The notes beneath the pieces were generated by a model. The model was given only the letters and a program-made list of their open reading frames with translations, ran no database searches and was not told the DNA's origin. 64,000 nt of DNA from Aureibacillus halotolerans. Lineage in GTDB: Bacteria > Bacillota > Bacilli > Bacillales > DSM-28697. Positions 9,017-17,973 of the stretch are shown in pieces. A program made the position numbers and the translations under genes. The DNA lies in the NCBI RefSeq assembly GCF_004363045.1, contig NZ_SNYJ01000003.1:124001-188000 (forward strand), in the 5' to 3' direction. Each line of letters begins with the position of its first letter. Within the stretch, counting starts at the first letter, position 1.

Positions 9017-9934
9017 TTACTCATCCTCAAAATAATTGTGTTCTTCCAAGAATTCCTTCGCAACCACGCTTGGTTCTATTAATTCAATATTCGCTTTGTA
9101 ATTTAGTTCAACAATTTTTTCTGTACTAAACTTGCCTACGAGCTTTTGCAAAATCGTATCAAGTTCGGGGTGTTTTTCTAAAATCGCGAACGTCGCAACT
9201 GGTGATGCATCATAGGGCGGGAAGAATTTTTTGTCGTCTTTTAACGTAGCAAGATTAAAATTTTTGAGCCTAGCGTCCGTTGAGTATGCGAGTACGGCAT
9301 CCATATTTCCACTGGCAAGGGCGGTATACACTAAGCCAATTTGCATTGGATACACATTCCCAAACTCAAAGCCATAAGCATTTACGAACTCATCGTACCC
9401 GATGCCTTCACGATTAATCCAGCTATTGTCGACCCCAAATCGATAATTCGGCGCCAGTGAAGCTAAATCAGACACAGTCTTTAGTTGATGCTCGTCGGCC
9501 ACCTCTTGGCGAACCGCAAGAATATACGTGTTACTAAACCCGTACGTATCGTACCATTTTTGATTAAACCTTTTCTTAAATTCCCGTTGGACAATGTCCA
9601 TCGCTTCCTCAGGATCTTTTACAAGTTCCATCCCAAGCGCTCCATTTATATCAGTCCCCGTATAACGGGCGGAAGAAATATCAACATCGCCGTTAATCAT
9701 CGCTTGATGCAACACGATCGAAGACCCTAAGTTACTGATGATCTCAACATTCAGATCCGTATAATGTTCAATCATATATTTTTGAATATAACTTAATGTT
9801 TGGGTCTCTGACGTCGTGGCTGAAGCAATCTTCACTGTGTTTTTAGATGACCCACTTAACCCTGGCAAGGCACAGCCTGATAATAGGAGGGCTGTTAGTG
9901 CGCACAGCAATGCACGCGTTACATACGTTCTCAT
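9017..9934 (-). CDS. opuCC: Osmolyte-binding lipoprotein OpuCC
   Basis: Extracellular substrate-binding lipoprotein of 305 residues. The N-terminus is a signal peptide ending in the lipobox LLSGC (Cys at about residue 21). The mature part is the OpuAC fold, with ARYTGTDINGALGM and the later NSWINREGIGYDEF and GLVYTALASGNMDAVLAY segments typical of OpuCC/OpuBC proteins. It would capture a quaternary ammonium osmolyte and hand it to OpuCB/CD. The gene lies between the two permease genes, as in the B. subtilis opuB and opuC operons. Confidence 0.9.
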   Translation of the reverse strand: MRTYVTRALLCALTALLLSGCALPGLSGSSKNTVKIASATTSETQTLSYIQKYMIEHYTDLNVEIISNLGSSIVLHQAMINGDVDISSARYTGTDINGALGMELVKDPEEAMDIVQREFKKRFNQKWYDTYGFSNTYILAVRQEVADEHQLKTVSDLASLAPNYRFGVDNSWINREGIGYDEFVNAYGFEFGNVYPMQIGLVYTALASGNMDAVLAYSTDARLKNFNLATLKDDKKFFPPYDASPVATFAILEKHPELDTILQKLVGKFSTEKIVELNYKANIELIEPSVVAKEFLEEHNYFEDE

Positions 9935-9949
9935 TCTGTGTTCTCCTCT

Positions 9950-10621
9950 CTATGCAAGCTCTTGTGCTTTGCTTTTCATTCGTGGCGTAAGTTTTGTTTC
10001 AAGGCGTCCTAACATCCAGTCAGCAAGCAAGGCTAGTAACGTCGATGGAATGGCGCCTGCTAAAATTAATTCCGGCTTATATAAATTCAGTCCGTCAAAG
10101 ATAAAATCGCCTAATCCACCTGCACCTACAAAAGAAGCCAATGTCGCCCAACCGATCAAATACACTGTGGACACTCGTATCCCGGCCATGATTACTGGGA
10201 CAGCAAGAGGCAATTCGATCCCAAAAATTAATTGCTGACTTGTCATGCCCATACCGCGCCCTGCTTCTAGCAAGTTTTTGTCGGTCTCTTTAATGCCAAT
10301 ATAGGTATTTCGTAATATAGGTAGCATTGAATAAAAAAACAAAGCGACGATTGCCGGAAGCTTGCCCACTCCTAAAAGCGGAATAAAAAAGGCTAGGATC
10401 GCTAAGCTTGGAAACGTTTGAATAATGCTGACAAGCCGAATAACGGTTTCGGCAGCACGTTGAAGTCTTGTAAGCACAATGCCTAAAGGCACTGCGACAA
10501 CAATTCCCATCAATACGGCCACAAGCGAGATAAACAAATGCTCCCATGTTTTAAACAGCAGAGTATAGCCCTGCTCATTAAAAAATTGTAGTAAGGCGTC
10601 CAATGCCCTCATTCCTTTCAT
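9950..10621 (-). CDS. opuCB: Osmolyte ABC transporter permease OpuCB
   Basis: A 223-residue permease with about five membrane helices and the EAA loop [21 protein letters not shown]. It pairs with OpuCD to form the channel. Its start overlaps the end of opuCA by 4 bases (ATGA), which shows translational coupling. It resembles OpuCB/OpuBB in length and order. Confidence 0.9.
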   Translation of the reverse strand: MKGMRALDALLQFFNEQGYTLLFKTWEHLFISLVAVLMGIVVAVPLGIVLTRLQRAAETVIRLVSIIQTFPSLAILAFFIPLLGVGKLPAIVALFFYSMLPILRNTYIGIKETDKNLLEAGRGMGMTSQQLIFGIELPLAVPVIMAGIRVSTVYLIGWATLASFVGAGGLGDFIFDGLNLYKPELILAGAIPSTLLALLADWMLGRLETKLTPRMKSKAQELA

Positions 10622-11757
10622 TCACTTTCTTGTTTCGTCTCTTCTCCCCAAATGGAGTCGTACACAAGGTCAGCCAATGTCGCCCTCGTCACAATTCCAG
10701 TTAACCGATGGTTTGCGTCAACGACAGGTACATATTTCGTGCCTCTCCTCAGCATCTTATGAATGGTATCTTGAATAAAACTGTCCTCACTCACTACGTA
10801 AAGTTCCGTTTCGACCACCTCTTGAACGAGCAGGGAGGTTTTTCGATTTTCTTCAATATCCTCAACGTCGATATAGCCTTCAAGCGTATTGTCTTCGCCA
10901 ATGACGAGGAGTGAGTCAACACGTTTTTGCTTCATAATCGCGATGGCGCTTGCTAGCGTCTCTCCTTTATGAATCGTAACGGGGACTTTGTTCATGATTT
11001 GCCCTACTGTTTGCACTTCTGGCTTCGTTTGAATAAGGCGTTCTTTGCCAATAAAGGACTCCACAAATTCGTTGGCAGGATGGCGCAAAATGTCATCTGG
11101 TGTGCCTACTTGAACAATTTCTCCGTCGCGCATAATGACAATGCGATCAGCGAGCTTAATAGCCTCATCCATGTCATGCGTAACAAAAACAATTGTTTTA
11201 CCCAGCTGCTTTTGCAGGTGTTTAAATTCTTCTTGTAAGCTGTCTCTCGTAATCGGATCAAGCGCTCCAAAAGGCTCGTCCATAAGAATTAACGGGGGGT
11301 TTGCAGCAAGTGCTCGCAGCACGCCAATGCGCTGTTGCTGTCCACCACTTAACTCTTGCGGATACCGATCGAGAAAATCCTCTGATAAATTCACCAGTTT
11401 GATGAGCTCCAACGCACGCTTACGCCGTTTTTCCTTTGTCCATTGAAGTAATTTTGGGACGAGGGTAATGTTTTCACTGATCGTCATATGCGGAAATAGA
11501 CCAATTTGTTGAATCACATAGCCAATATCTCTGCGGAGCTGGACACGGTTTTGCTTCATAATGTCTTTGCCTTCAATCAAAATGCGTCCTTCTGTTGGTT
11601 CGATCAAGCGATTGACCATTTTCATGCTCGTCGTTTTCCCACAACCACTCGGCCCAATAAAACAAATAAATTCTCCCTTCTCAATTTCGAGAGAAAGCCC
11701 ACTGACAGCCTTTTTTGATCCACTGTAAATCTTCGTTACATTCTCAAAGGTCAACAT
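10618..11757 (-). CDS. opuCA: Osmolyte ABC transporter ATPase with CBS domains, OpuCA
   Basis: ATP-binding subunit of 379 residues. Walker [10 protein letters not shown], signature LSGGQQQR, Walker [13 protein letters not shown] and the switch His in VTHDMDEA are all present in the first 240 residues. Two CBS repeats follow (about 250-365, [20 protein letters not shown] and [16 protein letters not shown]), which in OpuA-type importers sense ionic strength or cyclic di-AMP. It starts a few bases after the tetR stop, with a weak ribosome site (GGGAAAATAAGG), so the regulator and transporter are co-transcribed. Confidence 0.92.
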   Translation of the reverse strand: MLTFENVTKIYSGSKKAVSGLSLEIEKGEFICFIGPSGCGKTTSMKMVNRLIEPTEGRILIEGKDIMKQNRVQLRRDIGYVIQQIGLFPHMTISENITLVPKLLQWTKEKRRKRALELIKLVNLSEDFLDRYPQELSGGQQQRIGVLRALAANPPLILMDEPFGALDPITRDSLQEEFKHLQKQLGKTIVFVTHDMDEAIKLADRIVIMRDGEIVQVGTPDDILRHPANEFVESFIGKERLIQTKPEVQTVGQIMNKVPVTIHKGETLASAIAIMKQKRVDSLLVIGEDNTLEGYIDVEDIEENRKTSLLVQEVVETELYVVSEDSFIQDTIHKMLRRGTKYVPVVDANHRLTGIVTRATLADLVYDSIWGEETKQESE

Positions 11758-11760
11758 ACC

Positions 11761-12450
11761 TTATTTTCCCTCCATCGTTTCGTCATTAAAAAGTAGTACT
11801 TTCTCGTTTCGAACAATCTCCGTAATGTACCGCATCGTTTTTTTCAACGCGATGTCAGGTTGATACTTTGTCCGATGGTTCAGCACATTGTTAAACATGC
11901 CTTGCCAAATGAGTATTGTGACCTCATTGATGGCATCCACATTTCGGTCGCTAATTTCCCCTGCTTGAAGAGCAAGTTCAAGTGCAGACCTCCCGCGCTT
12001 AGACATATTTCTTTCCATCAGTGTAGGGATGAGTTCTTCTGGAAAATGAACAAGCTCACGTGGAAACTTCGCATAGTAATGCTCCAGCATGTTTTCTGGG
12101 TAATCCCCTAAGTCCATCATAAATACTGCATGGAATAATTTTGGCTTCTGAAAGGAATGGTAACAAAAGCATTCCCATGCCAGCAGATATTTATCAATAG
12201 GCTTTGAGACTTTTTCCATCGTTTTTGCAACGTCCTCAGTGTATTCCTTAAGAAACATCATTGATGCAAAAAAGACAAGATGTGAAACCTCTGAGAAATA
12301 ATTGTAAATGGTAGCACTATTATATCCCGCACGATCAGCTACTTTTCTGATCGTCACTTTGTCGTACCCTTCCTCACGAATGATATCTGCGGTTGCCTCG
12401 ACAAAGTATTTCCACATACGGCTTTTTTGCAGCTCTTTGTTTTTCATCAC
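11761..12450 (-). CDS. TetR-family regulator heading the opuC operon
   Basis: A 229-residue regulator. The N-terminal TetR helix-turn-helix is clear (ADIIREEGYDKVTIRKVADR followed by AGYNSATIYNYFSEV). The ligand domain is not recognised. The B. subtilis opuC operon is instead controlled by a GbsR-type protein, so a TetR gene as the first gene of an opuC operon is unusual. It is divergent from the S15 hydrolase and probably controls both directions. The frame opens with GTG at 12450 followed by ATG at 12447; GGGGG lies upstream. Confidence 0.82.
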   Translation of the reverse strand: MMKNKELQKSRMWKYFVEATADIIREEGYDKVTIRKVADRAGYNSATIYNYFSEVSHLVFFASMMFLKEYTEDVAKTMEKVSKPIDKYLLAWECFCYHSFQKPKLFHAVFMMDLGDYPENMLEHYYAKFPRELVHFPEELIPTLMERNMSKRGRSALELALQAGEISDRNVDAINEVTILIWQGMFNNVLNHRTKYQPDIALKKTMRYITEIVRNEKVLLFNDETMEGK

Positions 12451-12537
12451 CCGATTGCCCCCTACTTCTGTGAAAAGAACATATGAATAGTTGCCACAGA
12501 GAGATCATGTGTGATACCCTAATCACTCTTGAAAAAA

Positions 12538-12549
12538 TAATCATGATTA
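12538..12549. promoter_or_regulatory. Perfect 12-bp palindrome, candidate TetR operator
   Basis: TAATCATGATTA is a perfect dyad in the 158-bp gap between the divergent tetR and hydrolase genes. A second imperfect dyad (GTGAT, 6 bases, ATCAC) lies about 12 bases to the left. TetR proteins bind such palindromes, so this is a reasonable site, but nothing beyond symmetry and location supports it. Confidence 0.45.
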
Positions 12550-12608
12550 CAAAAAGCATAGCACAGTCTTTAAGATATTCAAAATTAGGATCGGCTGGAG
12601 GTCGTAGA

Positions 12609-14657
12609 ATGGTATTTAACGTACGCGACGAATTTCTTTCAATTAAAGAATCCTTTCCCCACAAGATCAGAGAAATAAAACACGTCTGGGTCCCGATGAG
12701 AGATGGCACAAGACTGTCGGCCCGGATTTGGCTTCCAGAAGATGCTGAAGAAAACCCTGTACCTGCGATTCTCGAATACATTCCTTATCGGAAAGATGAC
12801 TTCACCGCGTTACGTGACTCGATCCGTCATCCTTACTTTGCTGGGCATGGCTACGCTTCTGTTCGTGTTGATATTCGTGGAAGTGGTGACTCGGATGGCA
12901 TCCTGTACGATGAATACCTCCCCCAGGAGCAACAGGATGCTGCTGATGTATTAAAGTGGATTGCAGAACAACCTTGGTCGACTGGTGAAGCAGGCATGAT
13001 TGGAAAGTCATGGGGGGGATTCAACGGGTTGCAAGTAGCTGCCACTCAACCTCCTGAGCTTAAGGCAGTTATTACATTGTGCTCCACAGACGATCGATAC
13101 GCCGATGATGTTCATTACAAAGGCGGCGCCATCCTTGCCTCTGACATGTTATGGTGGGCGTCGACGATGTTTGCATACAATGCACGTCCAGCTGATCCTT
13201 TGATTGTAGGAGATACATGGAAGCAGGACTGGCTCAAACGGCTTGAAGAAACACCTCCACATGTCGAAGAATGGGTCCGTCATCAACGCCGCGACAGCTA
13301 CTGGAAGCATGGATCAATTAACGAAGATTACAGCCAAGTGAAAACGCCTATTTTTGCTGTTGGCGGATGGGCAGATGGATACACCAACGCCATTCCAAGG
13401 ATGCTAGAAGGACTTCCGGGACCAAAAAAAGGCTTAATTGGTCCATGGGCGCATGAATACCCAGAGGTTGCTGTACCTGGACCAAACATTGGCTTTTCGC
13501 AGGAGTGCTTGCGCTGGTGGGATCACTGGCTTAAAGGGAAGGATACAGGCATTATGGACGAGCCTATGCTTCGAGCATGGATGCAGGACAGTGTGCCCCC
13601 TAAGGTTGATTATGATCATCGCCCTGGCCGTTGGGTCGCAGAACAATCGTGGCCTTCAAAGAACATTGAGGAAAAAACCTATTACTTACAGGCACAGTTG
13701 CTAGCCGATCAAGCAAGCAATGAGTCGCCGATAACCGTTGCTTCAATGCAGCAGCACGGCCTGTATGCTGGGGTCTTTTGCCCGTTTGGTCAGCCTGGAG
13801 ACCTTGCCTCTGATCAACGCATGGAAAATGGGTTTGCCACGATTTTTACATCGAAGCCGTTATCGACGCAAATGGAAATTCTCGGAGCGCCAAAAATCAC
13901 AGTTGAGCTAGAAAGCGACAAACGAGTGGCTTTGCTGGTGGCCCGCTTATGTGACGTTGCACCGGATGGCTCTTCAACAAGGGTAAGCTGGGGAATGCTG
14001 AATCTAACCCACCGAAACAGCCATGAACATCCTGAGGAGCTTGCTCCAGGAAAACGGTATACAGTAACACTTCAATTAAATGATATTGCGCATGCGTTGC
14101 CTGTTGGTCACTCATGGCAACTTGCTGTCTCTCCAACCTATTGGCCGCATGCATGGCCATCACCTGAAGAGGCCACGCTCACTCTTTATCCAGGAGCCGA
14201 GACAAAGCTCGTGCTTCCTACTCGTGAACCACAGGCAGCAGATAAGGCACTTCCAGACTTCGATGTTCCAGAAACGGCACCCGTCTTGAAAAAAGAGGTG
14301 CTCCGATCTGAACGTCGAAACCGCCACATCGACTACGATCTTATTGAGCGAAAATGGGTATTGGATGATTACTCTGATGAGGGAGCACGTAAGCTATCGG
14401 ACAACGGACTTGAGTATGGAAGCACGAACCGTAATGTGTATTCCATTAATGAAGGTGATCCTCTTTCTGCAAACGTTCGCTGTGAATGGACCCTCGACGT
14501 TGGACGAGGTGAATGGCAAACACATTTGAAGAGCGTCAGCACGATGACATGTGATGCTGATTATTTTTATCTCTCCAATGAAATCAATGCCTTTGAAGGC
14601 GACGAGCTCGTGTTTACTAAAACATGGCCTGCAAAGATCCCCAGAGACCTTGGGTGA
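12609..14657 (+). CDS. CocE/NonD-type S15 alpha/beta hydrolase
   Basis: A 682-residue hydrolase of the X-Pro dipeptidyl-peptidase/cocaine-esterase family (S15). The N-terminal alpha/beta fold has the oxyanion-side RVDIRGSGDSDG and the nucleophile motif GKSWGG (G-x-S-x-G). The PIFAVGGWADGYTN segment carries the likely catalytic Asp and GPWAHEYP the His. A C-terminal jelly-roll domain follows (about residues 395-590). It cleaves esters or proline-type amides; the natural substrate is unknown. The ATG at 12609 has GGAGG 7 bases upstream; the frame is open back to 12483. It is divergent from the tetR-opuC operon. Confidence 0.85.
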   Translation: MVFNVRDEFLSIKESFPHKIREIKHVWVPMRDGTRLSARIWLPEDAEENPVPAILEYIPYRKDDFTALRDSIRHPYFAGHGYASVRVDIRGSGDSDGILYDEYLPQEQQDAADVLKWIAEQPWSTGEAGMIGKSWGGFNGLQVAATQPPELKAVITLCSTDDRYADDVHYKGGAILASDMLWWASTMFAYNARPADPLIVGDTWKQDWLKRLEETPPHVEEWVRHQRRDSYWKHGSINEDYSQVKTPIFAVGGWADGYTNAIPRMLEGLPGPKKGLIGPWAHEYPEVAVPGPNIGFSQECLRWWDHWLKGKDTGIMDEPMLRAWMQDSVPPKVDYDHRPGRWVAEQSWPSKNIEEKTYYLQAQLLADQASNESPITVASMQQHGLYAGVFCPFGQPGDLASDQRMENGFATIFTSKPLSTQMEILGAPKITVELESDKRVALLVARLCDVAPDGSSTRVSWGMLNLTHRNSHEHPEELAPGKRYTVTLQLNDIAHALPVGHSWQLAVSPTYWPHAWPSPEEATLTLYPGAETKLVLPTREPQAADKALPDFDVPETAPVLKKEVLRSERRNRHIDYDLIERKWVLDDYSDEGARKLSDNGLEYGSTNRNVYSINEGDPLSANVRCEWTLDVGRGEWQTHLKSVSTMTCDADYFYLSNEINAFEGDELVFTKTWPAKIPRDLG

Positions 14658-14716
14658 TCATTTAATATGACAAAAGCTTTTTCATAGCCGAGGAAGGTGA
14701 CGAGATTGCAACGAGG

Positions 14717-14753
14717 AAAAGGTTGTCCATAAGAAAATGGGCAGCCTTTTTTG
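14717..14753 (+). terminator. Terminator after the S15 hydrolase
   Basis: AAAAGGTTGTCCAT pairs with ATGGGCAGCCTTTTTT through AAAGG/CCTTT and G-T-containing inner pairs, followed by a T-run. It lies about 60 bases after the hydrolase stop. Confidence 0.7.
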
Positions 14754-14775
14754 GTTGTAACTCAACTTTCATGGA

Positions 14776-15015
14776 GCAAAGATCTCAAGCTAAGCGAGAC
14801 CCCACAGAGCGCGCAAGCGATCGAGGAGGCGCAGCAGAAGCCAGGCGGCAAAGAAATGACGATGAGGTCCTTTTACGACGAGAGGCACTTCTGAGTCGCT
14901 GTTGCCGTTTAGAGCAAAGCGAGCGTTTGGCAGCTTGTATAAAAAGCAACCCCAACGATTTATTTCAGGTTTACCCAGTTATATCTAGGCGTATCTCCCG
15001 AATTCAAGGTGCGAA
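14776..15015 (-). repeat. Dispersed intergenic repeat, modules B and C (reverse)
   Basis: This is the reverse complement of the block at 16918-17130. It shares the string with GAGACCCCACAGAG and GCGCAAGCGATCGAGGAGG, then CAGCTTGTATAAAAAGCAAC (module B end), then GTTTACCCAGTTATATCTAGG (module C). A fragment of module F (GATGAGGTCC) sits near 14864. The two copies flank serA in inverted orientation. Confidence 0.75.
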
Positions 15016-15186
15016 ACGTGCGTTTGTTTAAAAAGAATAACAATGATGTTCTTCTATGACTGAACGTACATACATGCTAGACTGTTTATTCACGAACAAA
15101 AATAGATCGATTTTATATTTTCGTTCGTTTTTTCGAAGAATCTCAGCAAATTTTCAATAAATATACATTGTTTTGTTCGCAATTCA

Positions 15187-15215
15187 TTGACTTGTTTGCG
15201 CTGGTATGGTACTTT
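15187..15215 (+). promoter_or_regulatory. Sigma-A promoter of serA
   Basis: TTGACT (15187-15192), a 17-base spacer and TACTTT (15210-15215). Transcription would start near 15222, about 55 bases before the serA ATG. An AT-rich inverted repeat (CGAAC at 15093, GTTCG near 15123, then six T) lies upstream and may be a weak terminator. Confidence 0.6.
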
Positions 15216-15277
15216 CAAAAAAAATCATTGTATACAAAGCTGACAAACTTAGACATGCAAAGGAGTCCTATAAACCG

Positions 15278-16849
15278 ATGGTAAATATTTTAGTGTCTGA
15301 TGCGATGAGTGAAGAAGGTCTTGCGCCGCTTTTAAATGCCGATAATGTCAACGTGGTGCAGACCAATGCATCTGAAGTAGATGACCTTTCACAATTTGAC
15401 GCCTTGCTTGTACGTAGCCAAACGAAGGTTGACGCGCAATTGATTGACAAGATGACAAACTTGAAAATAATCGCCCGTGCTGGTGTTGGTGTCGACAATA
15501 TTGATATTGATGCAGCAACGTCCCATGGTATTGTCGTGATCAATGCACCTGATGGAAACACCATCTCAACAGCCGAGCACACGTTTGCGATGATTGCCTC
15601 TCTCGTTCGAAACATTCCTCAGGCAACGTCGTCAATCAAAGCCGGCAACTGGAAACGCTCTGCCTTTCAAGGACGTGAATTAAACAATAAAACCCTTGGC
15701 ATCGTTGGTATGGGACGTATCGGTTCTGAAATTGCCAAACGCGCTAAAGCCTTTAATATGAAGGTAAAAGCGTTTGACCCGTTCCTCGCAAAGCAACGCG
15801 CAGAAAAAATGGGCATTGAATCTGTATCATTGGAAGAAATTCTTGAAACATGCGACATTATTACAGTACATACACCTCTAACAAAGCAAACGAGAGGTTT
15901 GATTAACAATGATAATCTGGCAACGACGAAAAAAGGCGTTTTTCTCGTTAACTGTGCTCGTGGGGGCATTATTGACGAATCCGCTTTAGCGAACTACCTT
16001 GATAAAGGTCATGTTGCTGGTGTCGCTCTTGACGTATTTGAAGTAGAGCCTCCAGAGGCGCATCCTTTGCTTGCTTACGAACAAGTTATTGCGACGCCAC
16101 ATATTGCTGCCTCAACGAAGGAAGCTCAGCTTAACGTCGCCACACAAGTCGCAGAAGAAGTGCTCCACTTCTTTGAGGGCAAACCAGCGCAGTCATCTAT
16201 TAATCTTCCAGCCCTACCTAAAGAAGTCTTTGAACGTATGGAACCTTTTTATAACCTGACAAAAACAATGGGTCGTTTTCTTTCTCAGTGCATGAAGGAG
16301 CCTGTGAAAGAAGTGTCCATTACTTATGGTGGGGATATTGCAGACCTTGAAACGTCTGTGACCACGCGTGCATTGCTTGTTGGCTTTTTACAGGAACGTG
16401 TAGATACGGCAGTAAACGAAGTCAATGCGTCAATGCTGGCTAAGCAACGTGACATTCAATATGGAGAGACCATTACAACGGAAACAAAAGGGTACTCCAA
16501 TTTAGTTGAGGTGAAGGTTCGCGGGGAACACACCACCTTCACACTCTCTGGAACGTACATCAAAGAGTACGGCATGCGGATTGTTAATGTGAATGACTTT
16601 GATATTGACTTCTTCCCTAAAGGGCATCTTGTCTATATCCATCACAATGATCAGCCTGGCGTTATTGGCCAGGTGGGTAAAATCCTTGGAAAACATGAAA
16701 TCAATATCGCTACCATGCAGGTTGGACGAAAAAGTGCCGGTGGAGAAGCCATTATGATGCTTTCCTTTGATCGGGCACTAACCGAAAATGCGGTAAATGA
16801 CCTTTCCTTCATTACCGAACTTGATTCTCTGAAAAATATCGAACTGTAA
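15278..16849 (+). CDS. serA: D-3-phosphoglycerate dehydrogenase SerA
   Basis: First step of serine synthesis: 3-phosphoglycerate is oxidised to phosphohydroxypyruvate with NAD. The protein has 523 residues. The NAD motif is GIVGMGRIGSEIA and the catalytic region includes RAGVGVDNID, NCARGGIIDE (Arg) and ATPHIAASTKEAQ (His). An intervening ASB domain and a C-terminal ACT domain (PGVIGQVGKILGKHEINIAT) follow, the long form found in Bacillus. The ATG at 15278 gives the same N-terminus as B. subtilis SerA; AAGGAG lies 13 bases upstream, slightly far. It ends in a strong terminator and is monocistronic. Confidence 0.95.
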   Translation: MVNILVSDAMSEEGLAPLLNADNVNVVQTNASEVDDLSQFDALLVRSQTKVDAQLIDKMTNLKIIARAGVGVDNIDIDAATSHGIVVINAPDGNTISTAEHTFAMIASLVRNIPQATSSIKAGNWKRSAFQGRELNNKTLGIVGMGRIGSEIAKRAKAFNMKVKAFDPFLAKQRAEKMGIESVSLEEILETCDIITVHTPLTKQTRGLINNDNLATTKKGVFLVNCARGGIIDESALANYLDKGHVAGVALDVFEVEPPEAHPLLAYEQVIATPHIAASTKEAQLNVATQVAEEVLHFFEGKPAQSSINLPALPKEVFERMEPFYNLTKTMGRFLSQCMKEPVKEVSITYGGDIADLETSVTTRALLVGFLQERVDTAVNEVNASMLAKQRDIQYGETITTETKGYSNLVEVKVRGEHTTFTLSGTYIKEYGMRIVNVNDFDIDFFPKGHLVYIHHNDQPGVIGQVGKILGKHEINIATMQVGRKSAGGEAIMMLSFDRALTENAVNDLSFITELDSLKNIEL

Positions 16850-16856
16850 AAAAAAG

Positions 16857-16900
16857 AACCGGAGCGACGTTGTGATCTCATCTACGCGCTCCGGTTTTTT
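16857..16900 (+). terminator. Terminator of serA
   Basis: AACCGGAGCG pairs with CGCTCCGGTT, with six T following on the plus strand and an A-run before it. It begins 8 bases after the serA stop. Confidence 0.9.
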
Positions 16901-16917
16901 ATGTGTTTTGTTAAAGT

Positions 16918-17130
16918 TAACTTTCGCACCTGACATTTGGTAGACACGTCTAGATATAACTGGTTAAACCCCTCAATTTATTGTTGTGGTTGCTTTTTAT
17001 ACAAGCTGCCATACGCTCGGCGAACTGCGAGCCTCCTCGATCGCTTGCGCTCTCTGTGGGGTCTCGCTTAGCTCGCTTTTCCCGCTGGAGTCTCGCTAGT
17101 GGCTGCTTTTTTTGATTTGTTAACGCTTTT
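16918..17130 (+). repeat. Dispersed intergenic repeat, modules C and B
   Basis: Module C (TTTCGCACCTGACATTTGG, then AGACACGTCTAGATATAACT) is followed by module B (GTTGCTTTTTATACAAGCTG, CCATACGCTCG, a variable centre, then GGAGTCTCGCTAGTGGCTGC). Copies recur at 29456, 33400, 61227 and, reversed, at 14776 and 43983. The rest of the gap to 17530 has no gene that can be supported. Confidence 0.75.
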
Positions 17131-17529
17131 TACATGCTACAGCATACCTCACAAAAGCTTTGTAAAAAAATACTTATTCTAGCTAATTTGTTGTGGTGAA
17201 CAATTCTTATGCATATTGCAGAAATCCCCATGTACTTCTTTGTATTTATTCGAGGAATCGTTTCATCTCTGCATAATTGTTATCCTTGATCGACTAGCGC
17301 TTCATTCGTTTTTTACATGTATCGCTTAACTCAAATTCAATCTGTTCTATTTATACGTCAGGTTTTTGATTACTTTTTGCACTTTCTGAATCGCTTGTTC
17401 CATAACAGATTTGATTTGTGAATACATCCAATTGCTATGATAGGCAGACCTAACAAAGCCATTAAATCGTTGCGAAGTGTAAGAATGTTGCTCACGTCAA
17501 CCCCGACTTTGGGGAAGAGCCATAGAATT

Positions 17530-17885
17530 TGCAAAACAGCAAAATCTACAGCTGCATCAATCCTGCGAAGCAGATGATCTTCAAGCACCTGGTAATATAA
17601 TTCTGCATGAATCGATGCACTTACTTTTCTTGTTTACTAAAACAACACAGCACAACTCACTCTTTCATTTTCTCCATTATACGAGACCAAGAAAAAATAA
17701 AACAATTTACGCAGAAACAAACATCAGCGTAGTCAAAATACGTAGACTCCTGCGGGAACAGCGCGAGCTGAAGATCCCCTCGAAAAGCAAGACTCCGAGG
17801 AAGCTGAAGCCGTGCCCGCGGAAAGCGAAGTATTTTGACGAAGCGGTCGTATTTTCTTTTCACCCTGGAGGGCACAAGTGCACCA
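17530..17885 (+). repeat. Dispersed intergenic repeat, modules D, A and part of F
   Basis: Module D (GCTGCATCAATCCTGC to CGATGCACTTAC) leads into module A, a near-palindrome with core 17732-17839. GTCAAAATAC at the left end is the exact complement of GTATTTTGAC at the right end, and CTGCGGG/CCCGCGG pair inside. A short piece of F (CACAAGTGCA) ends it. The same D-A order is found at 47985-48255 and 61660-61915. Short frames here are not genes. Confidence 0.78.
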
Positions 17886-17973
17886 TTCACTCGATAAGAC
17901 CTTGTACTGTTTAAGCATCACCATAAACGAATGGCACGCTCAAAGAATATCCGTCCTTTTTTTACTGAGAAAA

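Noticed and set aside
11761-12450. Regulator as GbsR/OpcR type
   Set aside because: The helix-turn-helix has the TetR signature and the length and C-terminal part do not fit the MarR-like GbsR family.
14723-15031. 102-codon plus-strand frame after the hydrolase
   Set aside because: It lies across a terminator and reversed B and C repeat modules; related sequence at 16918 does not keep the frame.
15021-15277. T-box or other riboswitch before serA
   Set aside because: No T-box sequence (TGGnACCGCG) or other known leader motif is seen; only a weak AT-rich inverted repeat and a sigma-A promoter are present.
17615-17924. Several open frames of 60-100 codons on both strands
   Set aside because: They fall in repeat modules D and A. 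Other copies of the modules carry stops and length changes in the same frames.
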